Made by a program: the position numbers and the translations under genes. 64,000 bases of DNA from Clostridia bacterium (GTDB lineage: Bacteria > Bacillota > Clostridia > Christensenellales > CAG-138), in assembly GCA_017394835.1 (NCBI GenBank), contig JAFPXD010000057.1, positions 62,001-126,000 of the forward strand. Reading direction: 5' to 3'. The notes under the pieces were generated by a model, which made no database searches, was not told the origin of the DNA, and saw only the letters and a list, made by a program, of their open reading frames with translations. This document shows, piece after piece, positions 24,539 to 34,781 of the stretch. Each line of letters opens with the position of its first letter. Positions within the stretch are counted from its first letter, which is position 1.

Positions 24539-25852
24539 ATGAAGCATCTTGTGACCCGCGTGGACGAAGGCTCCATAGCGGAGGAATTGGGAATACAGGC
24601 GGGCTGGAAGCTCGTTTCCGTTGGCGGGAAGCAAATTCGCGACGTTATCGATTACGAGCTTTTCACCAACGAGGAAAGGATCGGGCTCGAATTCGAGGAT
24701 ACGGAAGGCGATCCCCGTCTTTTCGACGTGGAAAAGGAAGCTTGGGAGCCTTTGGGCCTGAATTTCGAAACGGGGCTCATGAGCCCCATCCGCCGCTGCG
24801 CAAATCACTGCGTTTTCTGCTTCATAGACCAGATGCCGAGGGGCAACCGCGATACGCTCTATTTCAAGGACGACGATTGGCGGCTTTCCCTCATAATGGG
24901 CAATTACGTTACGCTGACCAACGTTTCGGACGCGGAATTCCGCCGTATGATAGAAAGGCGGGTCTCCCCCCTGTACATATCCGTGCAGGCGACCGACGGC
25001 GCCGTGCGCAAGGAAATGATGCGCGCGAAGAACGCCGATAAGATAATGAGCCAGCTTGAGGCGCTGCATGAGAACGGCTTGAAATTCCATTCGCAGATAG
25101 TGCTCTGCCCCGGCCTTAACGACGGAGAGATATTAAAAAAGAGCCTGCGCGATCTGTGGGCTATGGCTCCGGAGGCGCAGACCGTCGCGATAGTGCCCGT
25201 TGGACTTACAAAGCACCGCGAGGGGCTTTACCCCCTCCGCCCCCTGACCCGGGAAGACGCGCGCGAGGCGATACGCACCGTCGATGAATTCACCCGCGAA
25301 TGCGGCGCCGAAGGCTTTGCCTTCTGCTCGGACGAGATGTATCTGCGCGCGGAGCTGGAGCTTCCTCCCTATGAATTCTACGGCGCGTTCGATCAGATAG
25401 AGAACGGAGTAGGTATGTTCCGTCTTTTTGAGGATGGGTTCCTGACCGCGCTTGAGGAGCGCCGGCCGCTCCCCCGCCCCGTCCGTTTCGATTCGGTATG
25501 CGGAAGGGCCATAGCCGGCAATATGCAGCGGCTTTTCGACCGGCTCCTCCCCTATGGGATCACGATAACCGTTCACCCCATAATAAACGAATACTTCGGC
25601 GAGAGCGTGACCGTTTCGGGGCTCGTGACCGCGGGCGATATAATAAAGCAGGCTGCGGGCAGCATAACGGGGAGCGCGATACTGTTGACCTCCACCATGA
25701 TGCGGGAGATGGACGACATTTTCCTTGATGGGATGCGTCTTCCCCTCCTTGCCGAAAAAATGGGCGTTGAGATATGCCCCATGCCCCCGGACGACGGCGA
25801 GGCGTTCATAGATAAACTGTTTGAAATATGCGAGAGGATATCGGATAAATGA
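24539..25852 (+). CDS. DUF512 protein: PDZ domain plus radical-SAM-like domain
   Basis: This 437-residue protein has an N-terminal PDZ-like region (about 1-60) and then the DUF512 region with a radical SAM cysteine motif, Cys87-x3-Cys91-x2-Cys94, in [11 protein letters not shown]. That motif binds an iron-sulfur cluster that splits S-adenosylmethionine. The substrate is unknown for this family, although the protein is widespread in Clostridia. The ATG at 24539 follows GGAGG. Its stop overlaps the der start by four bases, a linkage suggesting a role near ribosome assembly; that role is inference. Confidence 0.85.
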   Translation: MKHLVTRVDEGSIAEELGIQAGWKLVSVGGKQIRDVIDYELFTNEERIGLEFEDTEGDPRLFDVEKEAWEPLGLNFETGLMSPIRRCANHCVFCFIDQMPRGNRDTLYFKDDDWRLSLIMGNYVTLTNVSDAEFRRMIERRVSPLYISVQATDGAVRKEMMRAKNADKIMSQLEALHENGLKFHSQIVLCPGLNDGEILKKSLRDLWAMAPEAQTVAIVPVGLTKHREGLYPLRPLTREDAREAIRTVDEFTRECGAEGFAFCSDEMYLRAELELPPYEFYGAFDQIENGVGMFRLFEDGFLTALEERRPLPRPVRFDSVCGRAIAGNMQRLFDRLLPYGITITVHPIINEYFGESVTVSGLVTAGDIIKQAAGSITGSAILLTSTMMREMDDIFLDGMRLPLLAEKMGVEICPMPPDDGEAFIDKLFEICERISDK

Positions 25853-27174
25853 AACCCTTAGTTGCAATAGTAGGCCGCCCCAACGTGGGCAAATCGACCC
25901 TCTTCAACCGTTTGGTCGGCAAGAGGATCGCCATAATAGAGGATACCCCCGGCGTCACGCGCGACCGCATTTACGGCGACGCGGAATGGCTGACGCACAG
26001 CTTTACCGTTATCGACACGGGCGGCATTGAGCCCGACAGCGAGGACGTTATTTTGGCGCAGATGCGCCGTCAGGCGGAGCTTGCGATAGAGACCTCGCAC
26101 GTTATCGTGTTCGTCGTCGATGGGCGCGAGGGGCTGACCTCTGCCGATATGGAGGTCGCGGAGATGCTTCGCCGCAGCAAGAAGCCCATAGTGCTCGCAG
26201 TAAACAAGGTCGATCACGTCAAGTATGAGGATACTGCTTACGACTTCTATTCCCTCGGCATAGGCGATCCCATCACTGTTTCCGCCGGGCAGGGGCTCGG
26301 CATAGGCGATCTTTTGGACGAGGTATGCAAATACTTCCCCGCCATAGAGGAGGAAGAGGGCAAGGAAGCCGTCTCGATAGCCGTCGTGGGCAAGCCCAAC
26401 GTGGGCAAATCGAGCCTTGTAAACGCCCTTTTGGGGCAGGAACGCACGATCGTTTCCAATATCCCCGGCACCACGCGCGACGCAATCGACACCCCCTTCC
26501 GCTATAACGGGAAGGATTACGTGCTCATCGACACCGCCGGCATAAGGCGCAAGAGGGCCGTCGGCGATGAAAACGTGGAAAGGTATTCCGTGATACGCTC
26601 CCTCGCCGCTATTCGCCGCTGCGATATTGCGCTCATAGTGGTCGATGCGGAGCAGGGGCTTTCCGAGCAGGACGTGAGGATAGCGGGCTACGTTCACGAG
26701 GAAGGCAAGGCGAGCGTGCTCATCGTCAACAAATGGGATCTTATCGAAAAGGATACCCACACCGTCGAAAAGTTCAAGAAGGATATGCTGAACGATCTGG
26801 CCTTCATGAGCTACGTGCCCATGCTTTTCATTTCGGCAAAGACGGGTCAGAGAGTAACGCGGGTCATGGAACAGGCCGCAGCGACGCTCGCACAGGCGGA
26901 AACGCGTATTTCCACGGGCATACTGAACGACGTCATAGGCGAAGCCGTTACGATGAGCGAGCCGCCCTTCGTAAAGGGCAGAAGGCTGCGCATATTCTAC
27001 TGCACGCAGGCTTCCGTCAAGCCGCCGACCTTCATAGTATTCGTGAACGACGCGGAGCTCATGCACTTCTCTTACAGGAGATACCTCGAAAACTACATCA
27101 GAAAGTCCTTCAAGCTCGATTCCGTTCCCATAAGGCTCATAATAAGGAACAGGACCGAAAACGACGAGAAATGA
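25849..27174 (+). CDS. der: Ribosome-assembly GTPase Der (EngA)
   Basis: This 441-residue protein has two tandem GTPase domains and a C-terminal KH-like domain, the unique layout of Der, which matures the 50S subunit. The first domain has [12 protein letters not shown] and NKVD, the second [20 protein letters not shown] and NKWD. The KH-like tail contains [26 protein letters not shown]. It overlaps the DUF512 gene by ATGA and ends before a terminator. Confidence 0.98.
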   Translation: MKPLVAIVGRPNVGKSTLFNRLVGKRIAIIEDTPGVTRDRIYGDAEWLTHSFTVIDTGGIEPDSEDVILAQMRRQAELAIETSHVIVFVVDGREGLTSADMEVAEMLRRSKKPIVLAVNKVDHVKYEDTAYDFYSLGIGDPITVSAGQGLGIGDLLDEVCKYFPAIEEEEGKEAVSIAVVGKPNVGKSSLVNALLGQERTIVSNIPGTTRDAIDTPFRYNGKDYVLIDTAGIRRKRAVGDENVERYSVIRSLAAIRRCDIALIVVDAEQGLSEQDVRIAGYVHEEGKASVLIVNKWDLIEKDTHTVEKFKKDMLNDLAFMSYVPMLFISAKTGQRVTRVMEQAAATLAQAETRISTGILNDVIGEAVTMSEPPFVKGRRLRIFYCTQASVKPPTFIVFVNDAELMHFSYRRYLENYIRKSFKLDSVPIRLIIRNRTENDEK

Positions 27175-27181
27175 TACATTT

Positions 27182-27211
27182 GCCCCGGGCGGTAAGCTTC
27201 GGGGCTTTTTT
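27182..27211 (+). terminator. Terminator after der
   Basis: GCCCCG (27182-27187) pairs with CGGGGC (27200-27205), followed by six T. Confidence 0.8.
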
Positions 27212-27224
27212 ATGCCCTCCCCTG

Positions 27225-27253
27225 TCATTTTGATAAGTCAAGCCTCATATTGA
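27225..27253 (+). promoter_or_regulatory. Possible sigma-E-type sporulation promoter of spoIVA
   Basis: TCATTTT (27225-27231) matches six of seven positions of a KMATATT-type -35 box. After 14 bases comes CATATTGA (27246-27253), which keeps the CATA core of a sigma-E -10 box but not the rest. No good sigma-A boxes are seen. The same -35 sequence and spacing occur ahead of sipL. Confidence 0.45.
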
Positions 27254-27284
27254 TTAAGCAATGAACACCGAAAGGGGAATTGAT

Positions 27285-28769
27285 ATGGAAAGAGCGGAGC
27301 TTTACCGCGATATAGCAAAGAGAACGCAGGGGGATATTTACATAGGTGTAGTCGGCCCCGTGAGGACGGGCAAATCGACCTTCATAACGCGGTTCATGGA
27401 TACTCTTGTACTGCCCGCGATAGGCAACGAATACGTGAAGGCCCGCGTAGTTGACGAGCTGCCGCAGAGCGGATCGGGCAGGACGGTGATGACCACTCAG
27501 CCCAAGTTCGTGCCGAACGACGCGGTGAGGATAAGCATAGGCGACGAAGACCCCGCAGAGTTTTCAGTCCGCATGATAGACTGCGTGGGCTTTATGGCGG
27601 AAGGCGCTTTGGGAGCCGCCGAGGAGGATATCCCCCGCATGGTGCGGACTCCCTGGTTCGACCGCGATATTCCGTTTGAGGAAGCGGCCGAGATAGGCAC
27701 TCGAAAGGTCATTACCGAGCATTCGACGGTCGGCGTCGCGGTGCTGACGGACGGGAGCATAGTGGGACTTGCACGCGAGGCATACGCCTCCGCGGAAGAA
27801 AAGCTCTTTGCCGAGCTCAAAAAAACAGGCAAGCCATTCGCCGTCATAATGAACAGCACCGATCCCGGCTCCGAAAGAGCGCAGTCCGCCGCGGCGGATA
27901 TAGAAAAGCGCTTCGGCGTGAAGCCGCTCACTATGAACGTGCTTGAGATGACCGCTTCGGATGCAAACGCGCTGCTTGAAAACCTGCTCCTCGACTTCCC
28001 CATGAGGGAGCTCTTCATAGAGCTGCCGCGCTGGGTCACGGCGCTCGGGCCGGAGCACCCGCTTATGGCCGAAGCAGCGGGCTCCCTGCGAGAGGAGCTT
28101 TCCCGCATCGGAAAGATGCGCGATTTCAGGGCGGCTCTCGAAGCGCTTACGGGACTTCCCGATTTTGAAGAGCCCGTATTGAAGCGCATGACGCTTGGCG
28201 ACGGATGCGTGAGATACCGTCTTGAGCCGCACGAGGAGGTTTTCTATTCGGTGATCAGCCGTGAATGCGGGTGCGATATAGCGGATCAATCGGATCTTAT
28301 GAGCAGTCTTAAGGAATTCTCGCGCGCGAAGGTCGAATACGACAGGGTCGCGGCGGCTTTGGAAGCCGCAAACGAATTCGGTTACGGGCTCGTCCCGCCC
28401 AAAATAGACGAAATGGTGCTCGACAAGCCCGAGATAGTGCGGCAGGGCTCGCGCTTCGGGGTAAGGCTGAGGGCGCATGCTTCGGGGCTGCACATAATAA
28501 GGGTCGATATAGAGAGCGAGGTCAATCCCCTCGTCGGCACGGCGGAACAGGGCGAGGAGCTTGCGGGCTGCCTCATGAACACCTTTGAGAAAAATCCCGA
28601 CGAGCTCTGGCAGACCAACATATTCGGCAAGCCCATTTACGATCTCGTGCGGGACGGCATGACGGGCAAGGTAAACGCCCTCCCGCCCGACGTACAGATG
28701 AAGCTGCGCGATACCATAAACCGGATGGTGAACGAGGGCTGCAGAGGGCTCGTTTGCATAATGCTGTGA
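27285..28769 (+). CDS. spoIVA: Stage IV sporulation protein A
   Basis: This 494-residue morphogenetic ATPase polymerises on the outer forespore membrane and is the base for spore coat assembly. It has Walker A GPVRTGKSTF near the N-terminus, followed by the family segment ARVVDELPQSGSGRTVMTTQ. Its length is close to that of Bacillus SpoIVA. The ATG at 27285 is preceded by AAGGGGA. It is monocistronic, between the der terminator and its own. A SipL-like gene, the known clostridial partner of SpoIVA, is also in this window at 47833. Confidence 0.97.
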   Translation: MERAELYRDIAKRTQGDIYIGVVGPVRTGKSTFITRFMDTLVLPAIGNEYVKARVVDELPQSGSGRTVMTTQPKFVPNDAVRISIGDEDPAEFSVRMIDCVGFMAEGALGAAEEDIPRMVRTPWFDRDIPFEEAAEIGTRKVITEHSTVGVAVLTDGSIVGLAREAYASAEEKLFAELKKTGKPFAVIMNSTDPGSERAQSAAADIEKRFGVKPLTMNVLEMTASDANALLENLLLDFPMRELFIELPRWVTALGPEHPLMAEAAGSLREELSRIGKMRDFRAALEALTGLPDFEEPVLKRMTLGDGCVRYRLEPHEEVFYSVISRECGCDIADQSDLMSSLKEFSRAKVEYDRVAAALEAANEFGYGLVPPKIDEMVLDKPEIVRQGSRFGVRLRAHASGLHIIRVDIESEVNPLVGTAEQGEELAGCLMNTFEKNPDELWQTNIFGKPIYDLVRDGMTGKVNALPPDVQMKLRDTINRMVNEGCRGLVCIML

Positions 28770-28805
28770 GGGGCGGTTTGGAGAAAATACCGAAAGCAAT
28801 GAACG

Positions 28806-28836
28806 AAACCACCGGTTCGGCCGGTGGTTTTGATTT
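28806..28836. terminator. Terminator after spoIVA
   Basis: AAACCACCGG (28806-28815) and CCGGTGGTTT (28821-28830) form a ten-base perfect stem with loop TTCGG, then TTGATTT. It could also stop the converging minus-strand operon. Confidence 0.82.
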
Positions 28837-28863
28837 ACAGTCATTCACTTTCAGAAGCTTTTA

Positions 28864-29403
28864 TCAGCCCCACATGCAGAATTCCGTGAAATCGCGAACG
28901 AGCTCTTCGCCATTCGCCTTCACGTTCTGTTCGGCGATCTCGTCGTAATACTCGAGCTCGTGGATGAGTATGGGCAGCTCTTTGCCGAATTTCGCCGTTA
29001 GCACCTTTTCCTCATGCAGCTCGCGGACAACGTCCACGAGAAGAGCTGTGAACGCTTCGGTGATCTCCGAGTCCTCGCCGAACTCGGCTTCGGAATCGTC
29101 CTCTTCGTATTCGAAGCCGTTATCGATCACCCACTGCTTCACGTTTTCTACGGTATCTCCCCTGCCGAACTCGAAAAAGCTGTTCTGGAGCCAGAAAGCA
29201 TAGTTCCACCTTGCCTCGTTTTCCTCGGCAAAGCCCTCCTCCAAAGCCTCCGCGACCTGCCTTTCGGTGTTGTAACCCAGGGTGACGGTGGGCTTTGAGG
29301 GGTTATCGTTTTCGTCGTAGACGAACAGGGAGACCGCGTAGATATCCTCATCCGTCCACTTCTCTATGCTTTCGGCGATCATCTTCTTGATGAGCTCTTT
29401 CAT
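28864..29403 (-). CDS. Small acidic protein, possibly DUF4303-like
   Basis: This 179-residue protein is strongly acidic and lacks a signal peptide. The start MKELIKKMIAESIEKW and the segment EDIYAVSLFVYDEND followed by TLGYNTE resemble DUF4303-type proteins, a family of unknown function whose members often sit near toxin-immunity loci; I am not certain. No toxin is seen nearby. The ATG at 29403 is preceded by AAAGGAG; the upstream frame would overlap the previous gene. It is the last gene of the murB-to-pfkA run, 16 bases after the E2-like gene. Confidence 0.75.
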   Translation of the reverse strand: MKELIKKMIAESIEKWTDEDIYAVSLFVYDENDNPSKPTVTLGYNTERQVAEALEEGFAEENEARWNYAFWLQNSFFEFGRGDTVENVKQWVIDNGFEYEEDDSEAEFGEDSEITEAFTALLVDVVRELHEEKVLTAKFGKELPILIHELEYYDEIAEQNVKANGEELVRDFTEFCMWG

Positions 29404-29419
29404 GCTAAAATCTCCTTTA

Positions 29420-30328
29420 TCAATACTCGAACCCGCTGTTTTCGCCAAGAGGCTTGTCCAAAAGCTCCGGATTTGCGAAAATATGGCGGATCAGGCGGAA
29501 GCTCCTCGAGAAATAGAAGCCGTCCGCAATGCGCTCGTCAAGGGTGGCGCCGAAATCGAGAACGTCCCTTATCTCCTTATGCCCGTCCTCCATGAGCATC
29601 TCCTCTTTATGGACGGTGCCGAAGGTTATCATCATGCTGTTGGTGCCGTAATTATTGAGGTGATGATACACGGAGGGCGCCTTTATGGAGCCCAGATTGG
29701 AGCAGAACAGGGTCGAGTAATTGGGATCGCCGTCCGTCAGCGCCTTGGGATTTATGCCCCAGAAATCGAGCCAGCGGATTATGCGGATCGCAGCCATCAG
29801 TATTATCCTCGGGATCTTCGCGAAGCCGTCTATCAAAGCATCCACTCCGCCCGTCGAGGTCTCGGATTTGCGGGTCTCGCGCACGTCGCCCACTATCTTG
29901 CGGCTTATGGGATCCAAGGTATCCTCATCCTTCGGGACAAAGAACATGAGCGATTCGTCCGCCCCGTCCGCAAAGCGGCGCTTGACCACGAAAGCGACGG
30001 AGATCTCATTGCGCTCGTACATCCTGCGGCCCTGAATGAAGCGGTTCATGAGCGGGCGCTCCTTGACCATCCTTGCCAACGCCATGACCGCGCAGTGAAA
30101 CACGGTGGTCTTGTATTCGGGATGCTCCGCGTTCTTCTTTTCGATGAATTTCAAAAGCTCCGTAACGTCGAGCTTATCGTTCAGATACACCTCGCAGTCG
30201 GTCCTGTTGGGCATAAGGTGGCACATGACGGTTTGAAGACCCGGCGCCTTTACCCGGCGGCCGTCGCGCCTGTCGCCCCATTTTCTTTTGCGCTTTGCAG
30301 GTTTCTGTTCCATTGTTGTTTCCCCCAT
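29420..30328 (-). CDS. E2-type acyltransferase-fold protein with altered active site
   Basis: This 302-residue protein matches the catalytic domain of 2-oxoacid dehydrogenase E2 subunits and chloramphenicol acetyltransferase, without any lipoyl or peripheral-binding domain. The C-terminal pattern DERIADG (264-270) followed by FRLIRHIFANPELL corresponds to the E2 active-site motif DHRxxDG, but the catalytic histidine is a glutamate (Glu265). The N-terminus is basic (KPAKRKRKWGDRRDGRR). Normal transferase chemistry is therefore doubtful. Its start overlaps the pfkA stop as TGATG, indicating coupled translation. No other dehydrogenase complex genes are nearby. Confidence 0.75.
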   Translation of the reverse strand: MGETTMEQKPAKRKRKWGDRRDGRRVKAPGLQTVMCHLMPNRTDCEVYLNDKLDVTELLKFIEKKNAEHPEYKTTVFHCAVMALARMVKERPLMNRFIQGRRMYERNEISVAFVVKRRFADGADESLMFFVPKDEDTLDPISRKIVGDVRETRKSETSTGGVDALIDGFAKIPRIILMAAIRIIRWLDFWGINPKALTDGDPNYSTLFCSNLGSIKAPSVYHHLNNYGTNSMMITFGTVHKEEMLMEDGHKEIRDVLDFGATLDERIADGFYFSRSFRLIRHIFANPELLDKPLGENSGFEY

Positions 30329-31290
30329 CAGAATTTGGCCATCATTTCATTGAGCTCATAGAGCTTGTTATCGAACTCATCCTTTACGTTTATAGCCTCC
30401 TCAAGGGAGACGTCAACGATGGAATTGCGGCGGATGCCCACCGCTCTGCCGCCCTTGCCTTCCGCAAGCAGCTCAACTGCGCGCTCGCCCATCTTGGCGG
30501 CAAGGACTCTGTCGAACGCGGAAGGATTGCCGCCCCTCTGGATATAGCCCAGCACGGTCGCCTTTATTTCGACGTCGGTATGCTCCCTTACGTAGGCGAC
30601 GAAATCCTCCGCCTTGCCGGCGCCTTCGGCTATCATGACTATGCTCGTGAGCTTGCCGCGGAGCTTGTTCTGCGCAAGACGGTTGGCCGCATCCTCCCAT
30701 GAAACGGGCACTTCGGGAACGAGAATGAGATCCGCCGCGCCTCCTATGCCGGCCCAAAGGGCTATATCGCCGCAGTTGCGGCCCATGACCTCTATAACGC
30801 CGACCCTGTCATGCGCGCGCATGGTGTCCCTTATCTTGTAGATCTCGTTCGTTACGTTGTTGACCGCGGTATCGAAGCCGATGGTGAAATCGGTGTAGCC
30901 CATATCGTTGTCTATCGTGCCGGGGATGCCTATGGTGGGAACGCCCTGCCTCACAAGCTCCATGCAGCCGCGGAACGAGCCGTCGCCGCCTATCACTACG
31001 AGGCCTTCGATCCCGTATGCCTTTATTACGGAGAGCGCCTTCTTAACGCCCTCTTCCGTCATGAATTCGGGACTTCTCGCCGTGCGCAGCACTGTGCCGC
31101 CCTTATGCATCTTGTTTTCAACGTCCTCATGGTGAAGATAATCCACTCTGCCCTCGATGAGGCCCTTATACCCGTGATAGATGCCCATCACCTGAAGGCC
31201 CATCGCAACGCCCGTCTTGAATACGGAACGAATAGCGCAGTTCATGCCCGGCGTATCGCCGCCGCTTGTTAAAACACCGATCCTTTTCAT
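30328..31290 (-). CDS. pfkA: ATP-dependent 6-phosphofructokinase
   Basis: This 320-residue glycolytic enzyme phosphorylates fructose 6-phosphate. Motifs are LTSGGDTPGMNCAIR, GGDGSFRG and PGTIDNDM, with the catalytic aspartate in TIDND. The glycines in GGDGS and PGTIDND, where pyrophosphate-using enzymes carry Asp and Lys, indicate ATP as phosphate donor. AAAGGA precedes the ATG. It lies 24 bases after dnaE; dnaE-pfkA linkage is common in Firmicutes. Confidence 0.97.
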   Translation of the reverse strand: MKRIGVLTSGGDTPGMNCAIRSVFKTGVAMGLQVMGIYHGYKGLIEGRVDYLHHEDVENKMHKGGTVLRTARSPEFMTEEGVKKALSVIKAYGIEGLVVIGGDGSFRGCMELVRQGVPTIGIPGTIDNDMGYTDFTIGFDTAVNNVTNEIYKIRDTMRAHDRVGVIEVMGRNCGDIALWAGIGGAADLILVPEVPVSWEDAANRLAQNKLRGKLTSIVMIAEGAGKAEDFVAYVREHTDVEIKATVLGYIQRGGNPSAFDRVLAAKMGERAVELLAEGKGGRAVGIRRNSIVDVSLEEAINVKDEFDNKLYELNEMMAKF

Positions 31291-31314
31291 TGCTTTATTC
31301 CTTTCAGCGTCAGC

Positions 31315-34300
31315 TTATTTGAGCTTGACGAATTTTACATTGTCCTTACCTATAAGGTTCTGCGCGACCTCCAACAGCGCCGCGGAGCCGCTTACGCAGA
31401 GCTCCCTCGGCGCAAGCTCCTGTTTGCCCGTCGTAACGTCGAAGAACACGACCTCATGGCTGCCGGGATAACGGCGGAGCACTTCCGTCATACGGGCGCG
31501 CTTTGCGGAGTTTTCCGGAGTGAACCTTAAATAGAGCCTGAACCGCTCCGCCTTTTCAAGGGGCGCGATCTCATCCGCTACGACCGTATTCGCCTTATCC
31601 TCGCGCATGGAAAGGCGGCCCGTGACCTTAACGGGAGTCTCGCTCAAAAACAGGTCGTGGTACTTTGAGAACACGGTGGGGAACGCGACGAATTCGACCT
31701 GCCCCGTCATATCCTCTATGAAGCCGGAAAGCATCATGCCGCCCGTTTTGGTCTGCCTCTGGCGGGCGCCCGTGAGTATCCCCGCGACGGTCACGCGCTC
31801 GTTATCCATGTGGCCTGTGCTGCCGTCGGCTTCGGCAAGGCGTTTGCAGTCGGTCTGCATCAAGCGTATCGCGCCTTCATATTCCATGAGGGGATGCCCG
31901 CTCAGATAGATGCCCAAGGTATCCTTCTCCATCGCAAGCAGATCGTTCACGGAGTATTCCTCCGCTTTTTCGGGCGCCGGCGGAAGTATCACCGCGGGCG
32001 TCGAATCGGAGAACAGATCGAAAAGCGACATCTGCCCCGATTCACGGCGTTTGCGCTCCGCGGAGGCGGCGTTCATCGCATCCTCATAATTCTGCATAAG
32101 CCAAAGGCGGGTCACGCCCATGCTGTCAAAGCAGCCGGCCTTTATGAGCCCTTCCACCATGCGCTTATTGACGGCGTCGGTACGGACGAGCAGATCGCCG
32201 AGATCCGCAAAGGGGCCGTTCTGCTTTCGCTCGTCGAGCATGCGGCGCATGGCGTCCTCGCCCACGTTTTTGATCCCGACGAGACCGAAGCGAATGGCGC
32301 CGTTTTCAACCGTGAAATGCGGCTCGGAGCGGTTTATATCGGGGGGCAGTATCCTTATGCCGCGCTTGCGGCAGTAATAGACGTAATCCGCTATCTTATC
32401 CGAGGAGCCTATGAAGGAATTTATGAGCGCGGTCATCATCTCCACGGGATAGTAGTATTTGAGCCAGGCCGTCCTGTATGCCACCACGGCATAGCAGGCG
32501 GCGTGCGCCTTGTTGAATGCGTAGGAGGCGAAATCGGTCATCTCATCGAATATCCTGTTCGCAACGGATTCGGGTATCCCCCGCCTTATGGCGCCGGGAA
32601 CGGAAACCGTGCCGTCCTCCTCCACTATGCCGTTTATGAAGCTTTCACGCTCGCGCTCCATAACGTCATGCTTTTTCTTGCTCATGGCGCGGCGGATAAG
32701 ATCGCTTCGCCCGTACGAATAGCCGGCAAGATCGCGCACGATCTGCATTACCTGCTCCTGATACACCATACAGCCGTACGTTGTACCGAGTATGGGTCGG
32801 AGCGAAGGATGCTCGTAGGTAACGCGGGAAGGATCCTGCTTGCCTTCGAGATAGCGCGGTATCTGCTCCATGGGGCCGGGACGGAAGAGCGCGATACCCG
32901 CGATTATATCCTCAAAGCAGCCGGGCTTCATCTGCATCATGAAGTTTGTCATGCCCGCGGATTCCAACTGGAATATGCCGACGGTATCGCCGGAGCTTAT
33001 GAGATCGTAAACGTTCTTATCGTCAAAACCGAGCTTGGGGAAATCGGGCGCCTCATCCCCCCTCTGCTTTATGAATTCGCAGCAGTCGTGTATGACGGTC
33101 AGGGTGCGCAGCCCCAGGAAATCCATCTTGAGCATACCGAGCGCTTCAAGGGTGCCCATCGGGTACTGCGTGGTGATGGAATCCTCGTTTCGCTGAAGCG
33201 GAACGAGCTGCATTGTGGGAACGCTTGAAATAACTACTCCCGCCGCGTGCGTGGATGCGTGCCTGGGAAGGCCCTCGAGCCTCATTGAAAGGTCTATGAG
33301 CTTCTTATAGACCTCGCTGCTTTCGTAAAGCTCCTTGAGCTCCGGCACCATATCGAGCGCCTGCTTCAGGGTTATCTTCAATACCTGCGGTATGAGCTTT
33401 GCGATCTTATCGACCTCGTTATACGGGATGCGGAGCACGCGGCCCACGTCCCTCACGACAGCGCGGGCGGCCATCGTGCCGAATGTGATTATCTGGGCGA
33501 CTCGATCCGAGCCGTATTTGCGTACTACGTAATCAATGACCTCCTGACGGCGCTCATAGCAGAAATCGACGTCTATATCGGGCATTGTGATGCGCTCGGG
33601 ATTCAAAAAACGCTCGAAAAGCAGGTTGTATTTTATGGGATCGAGATCGGTGATCTCAAGCGTATATGCAACTATGGAAGCCGCGCCCGAGCCGCGCCCG
33701 GGGCCGACGGGTATGCCGTGGGTCTTTGCGTAATGGATGAAATCCCACACGATGAGGAAGTAATCCACGAAGCCCATCTTCGAGATGACGCCTATTTCGT
33801 ATTCGAGACGTTCGGAATACTCCTTGCCGGGGTTTTCGCCGAAGCGTTTTTTCATGCCTTCGGCGCAGAGCGAGCGAAGATACTGCTCGTGATCCATATT
33901 GCCGGGGGTCTCGAATTCGGGAAGATGCCTGCCGCCGAGCTCTATTTCGAGATCGCATTTGGCGGCGACTTCGGCGGTGTTTTCTATCGCTTCCGGATAG
34001 CTTGCGAAGCGGCGGCGCATCTCCTCCTCGGATTTGAGGTAGAATTCATCCGCCTCCATCTTCATGCGATCGACCTCGTCCACGAAATGCCCGGTCTGGA
34101 TGCAGAGGAGCGCATCCTGCGCTTCGGCGTCATCCTTGGTGATGTAGTGTATATCGTTCGTCGCAACGGTCTTTATGCCAAGCTCCCGCGCAAGCTCATT
34201 AAGGCGGGGCAGCACTGTGAGCTGTTCCGGAATGCCGTGGTTCTGGAGCTCTATGTAGAGATCCTCCCCGAACATTTTTTTAAGGCGCAGAGCGAGCTTT

Positions 34301-34758
34301 TTCGCCTCATCGAACTGTTCGTTCAAAAGGAGCCTCGGAATATCGCCCGCAAGGCAGGCGGTCAGGCAGACGAGCCCTTCGCAGTTCTGTTCCAAAAGGT
34401 CGTAATCGATCCTCGGCTTATAATAGAAGCCATCCACGAACGCAATGGAAGAAAGCTTCATAAGGTTGCGGTAACCCGTTTCGTTTTTGCAGAGGAGTAT
34501 CAGATGCGCGTGATCGCGCTTGGGATCCGGCTCGTAAATGCTGCGGGAGGAAACGTATGCCTCCATGCCTATTATGGGCTTTATGCCCTCCTTGCGGCAG
34601 GCGTTGTAAAAGTCGATAACTCCGTACATCACGCCGTGATCGGTAAGGGCAATGGAGGTAAAGCCGAGCTCCTTCGCCTTTGAGGCGAGCTCGCCTATCC
34701 TTGCGGCTCCGTCAAGAAGGGAATATTCGCTGTGTACGTGTAAATGTGTGAATGCCAT
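31315..34758 (-). CDS. dnaE: DNA polymerase III alpha subunit DnaE
   Basis: This 1147-residue protein is the DnaE-type replicative polymerase. It starts with the PHP domain ([20 protein letters not shown]). The palm carries [12 protein letters not shown] with the catalytic aspartates and [15 protein letters not shown] tandem helix-hairpin-helix region follows, and an OB-fold near the C-terminus ([19 protein letters not shown]). Most Firmicutes also use PolC, not in this window. It is downstream of whiA with a 23-base gap. Confidence 0.98.
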   Translation of the reverse strand: MAFTHLHVHSEYSLLDGAARIGELASKAKELGFTSIALTDHGVMYGVIDFYNACRKEGIKPIIGMEAYVSSRSIYEPDPKRDHAHLILLCKNETGYRNLMKLSSIAFVDGFYYKPRIDYDLLEQNCEGLVCLTACLAGDIPRLLLNEQFDEAKKLALRLKKMFGEDLYIELQNHGIPEQLTVLPRLNELARELGIKTVATNDIHYITKDDAEAQDALLCIQTGHFVDEVDRMKMEADEFYLKSEEEMRRRFASYPEAIENTAEVAAKCDLEIELGGRHLPEFETPGNMDHEQYLRSLCAEGMKKRFGENPGKEYSERLEYEIGVISKMGFVDYFLIVWDFIHYAKTHGIPVGPGRGSGAASIVAYTLEITDLDPIKYNLLFERFLNPERITMPDIDVDFCYERRQEVIDYVVRKYGSDRVAQIITFGTMAARAVVRDVGRVLRIPYNEVDKIAKLIPQVLKITLKQALDMVPELKELYESSEVYKKLIDLSMRLEGLPRHASTHAAGVVISSVPTMQLVPLQRNEDSITTQYPMGTLEALGMLKMDFLGLRTLTVIHDCCEFIKQRGDEAPDFPKLGFDDKNVYDLISSGDTVGIFQLESAGMTNFMMQMKPGCFEDIIAGIALFRPGPMEQIPRYLEGKQDPSRVTYEHPSLRPILGTTYGCMVYQEQVMQIVRDLAGYSYGRSDLIRRAMSKKKHDVMERERESFINGIVEEDGTVSVPGAIRRGIPESVANRIFDEMTDFASYAFNKAHAACYAVVAYRTAWLKYYYPVEMMTALINSFIGSSDKIADYVYYCRKRGIRILPPDINRSEPHFTVENGAIRFGLVGIKNVGEDAMRRMLDERKQNGPFADLGDLLVRTDAVNKRMVEGLIKAGCFDSMGVTRLWLMQNYEDAMNAASAERKRRESGQMSLFDLFSDSTPAVILPPAPEKAEEYSVNDLLAMEKDTLGIYLSGHPLMEYEGAIRLMQTDCKRLAEADGSTGHMDNERVTVAGILTGARQRQTKTGGMMLSGFIEDMTGQVEFVAFPTVFSKYHDLFLSETPVKVTGRLSMREDKANTVVADEIAPLEKAERFRLYLRFTPENSAKRARMTEVLRRYPGSHEVVFFDVTTGKQELAPRELCVSGSAALLEVAQNLIGKDNVKFVKLK

Positions 34759-34781
34759 ATCAGTGTTCCGATCCGATCGAC

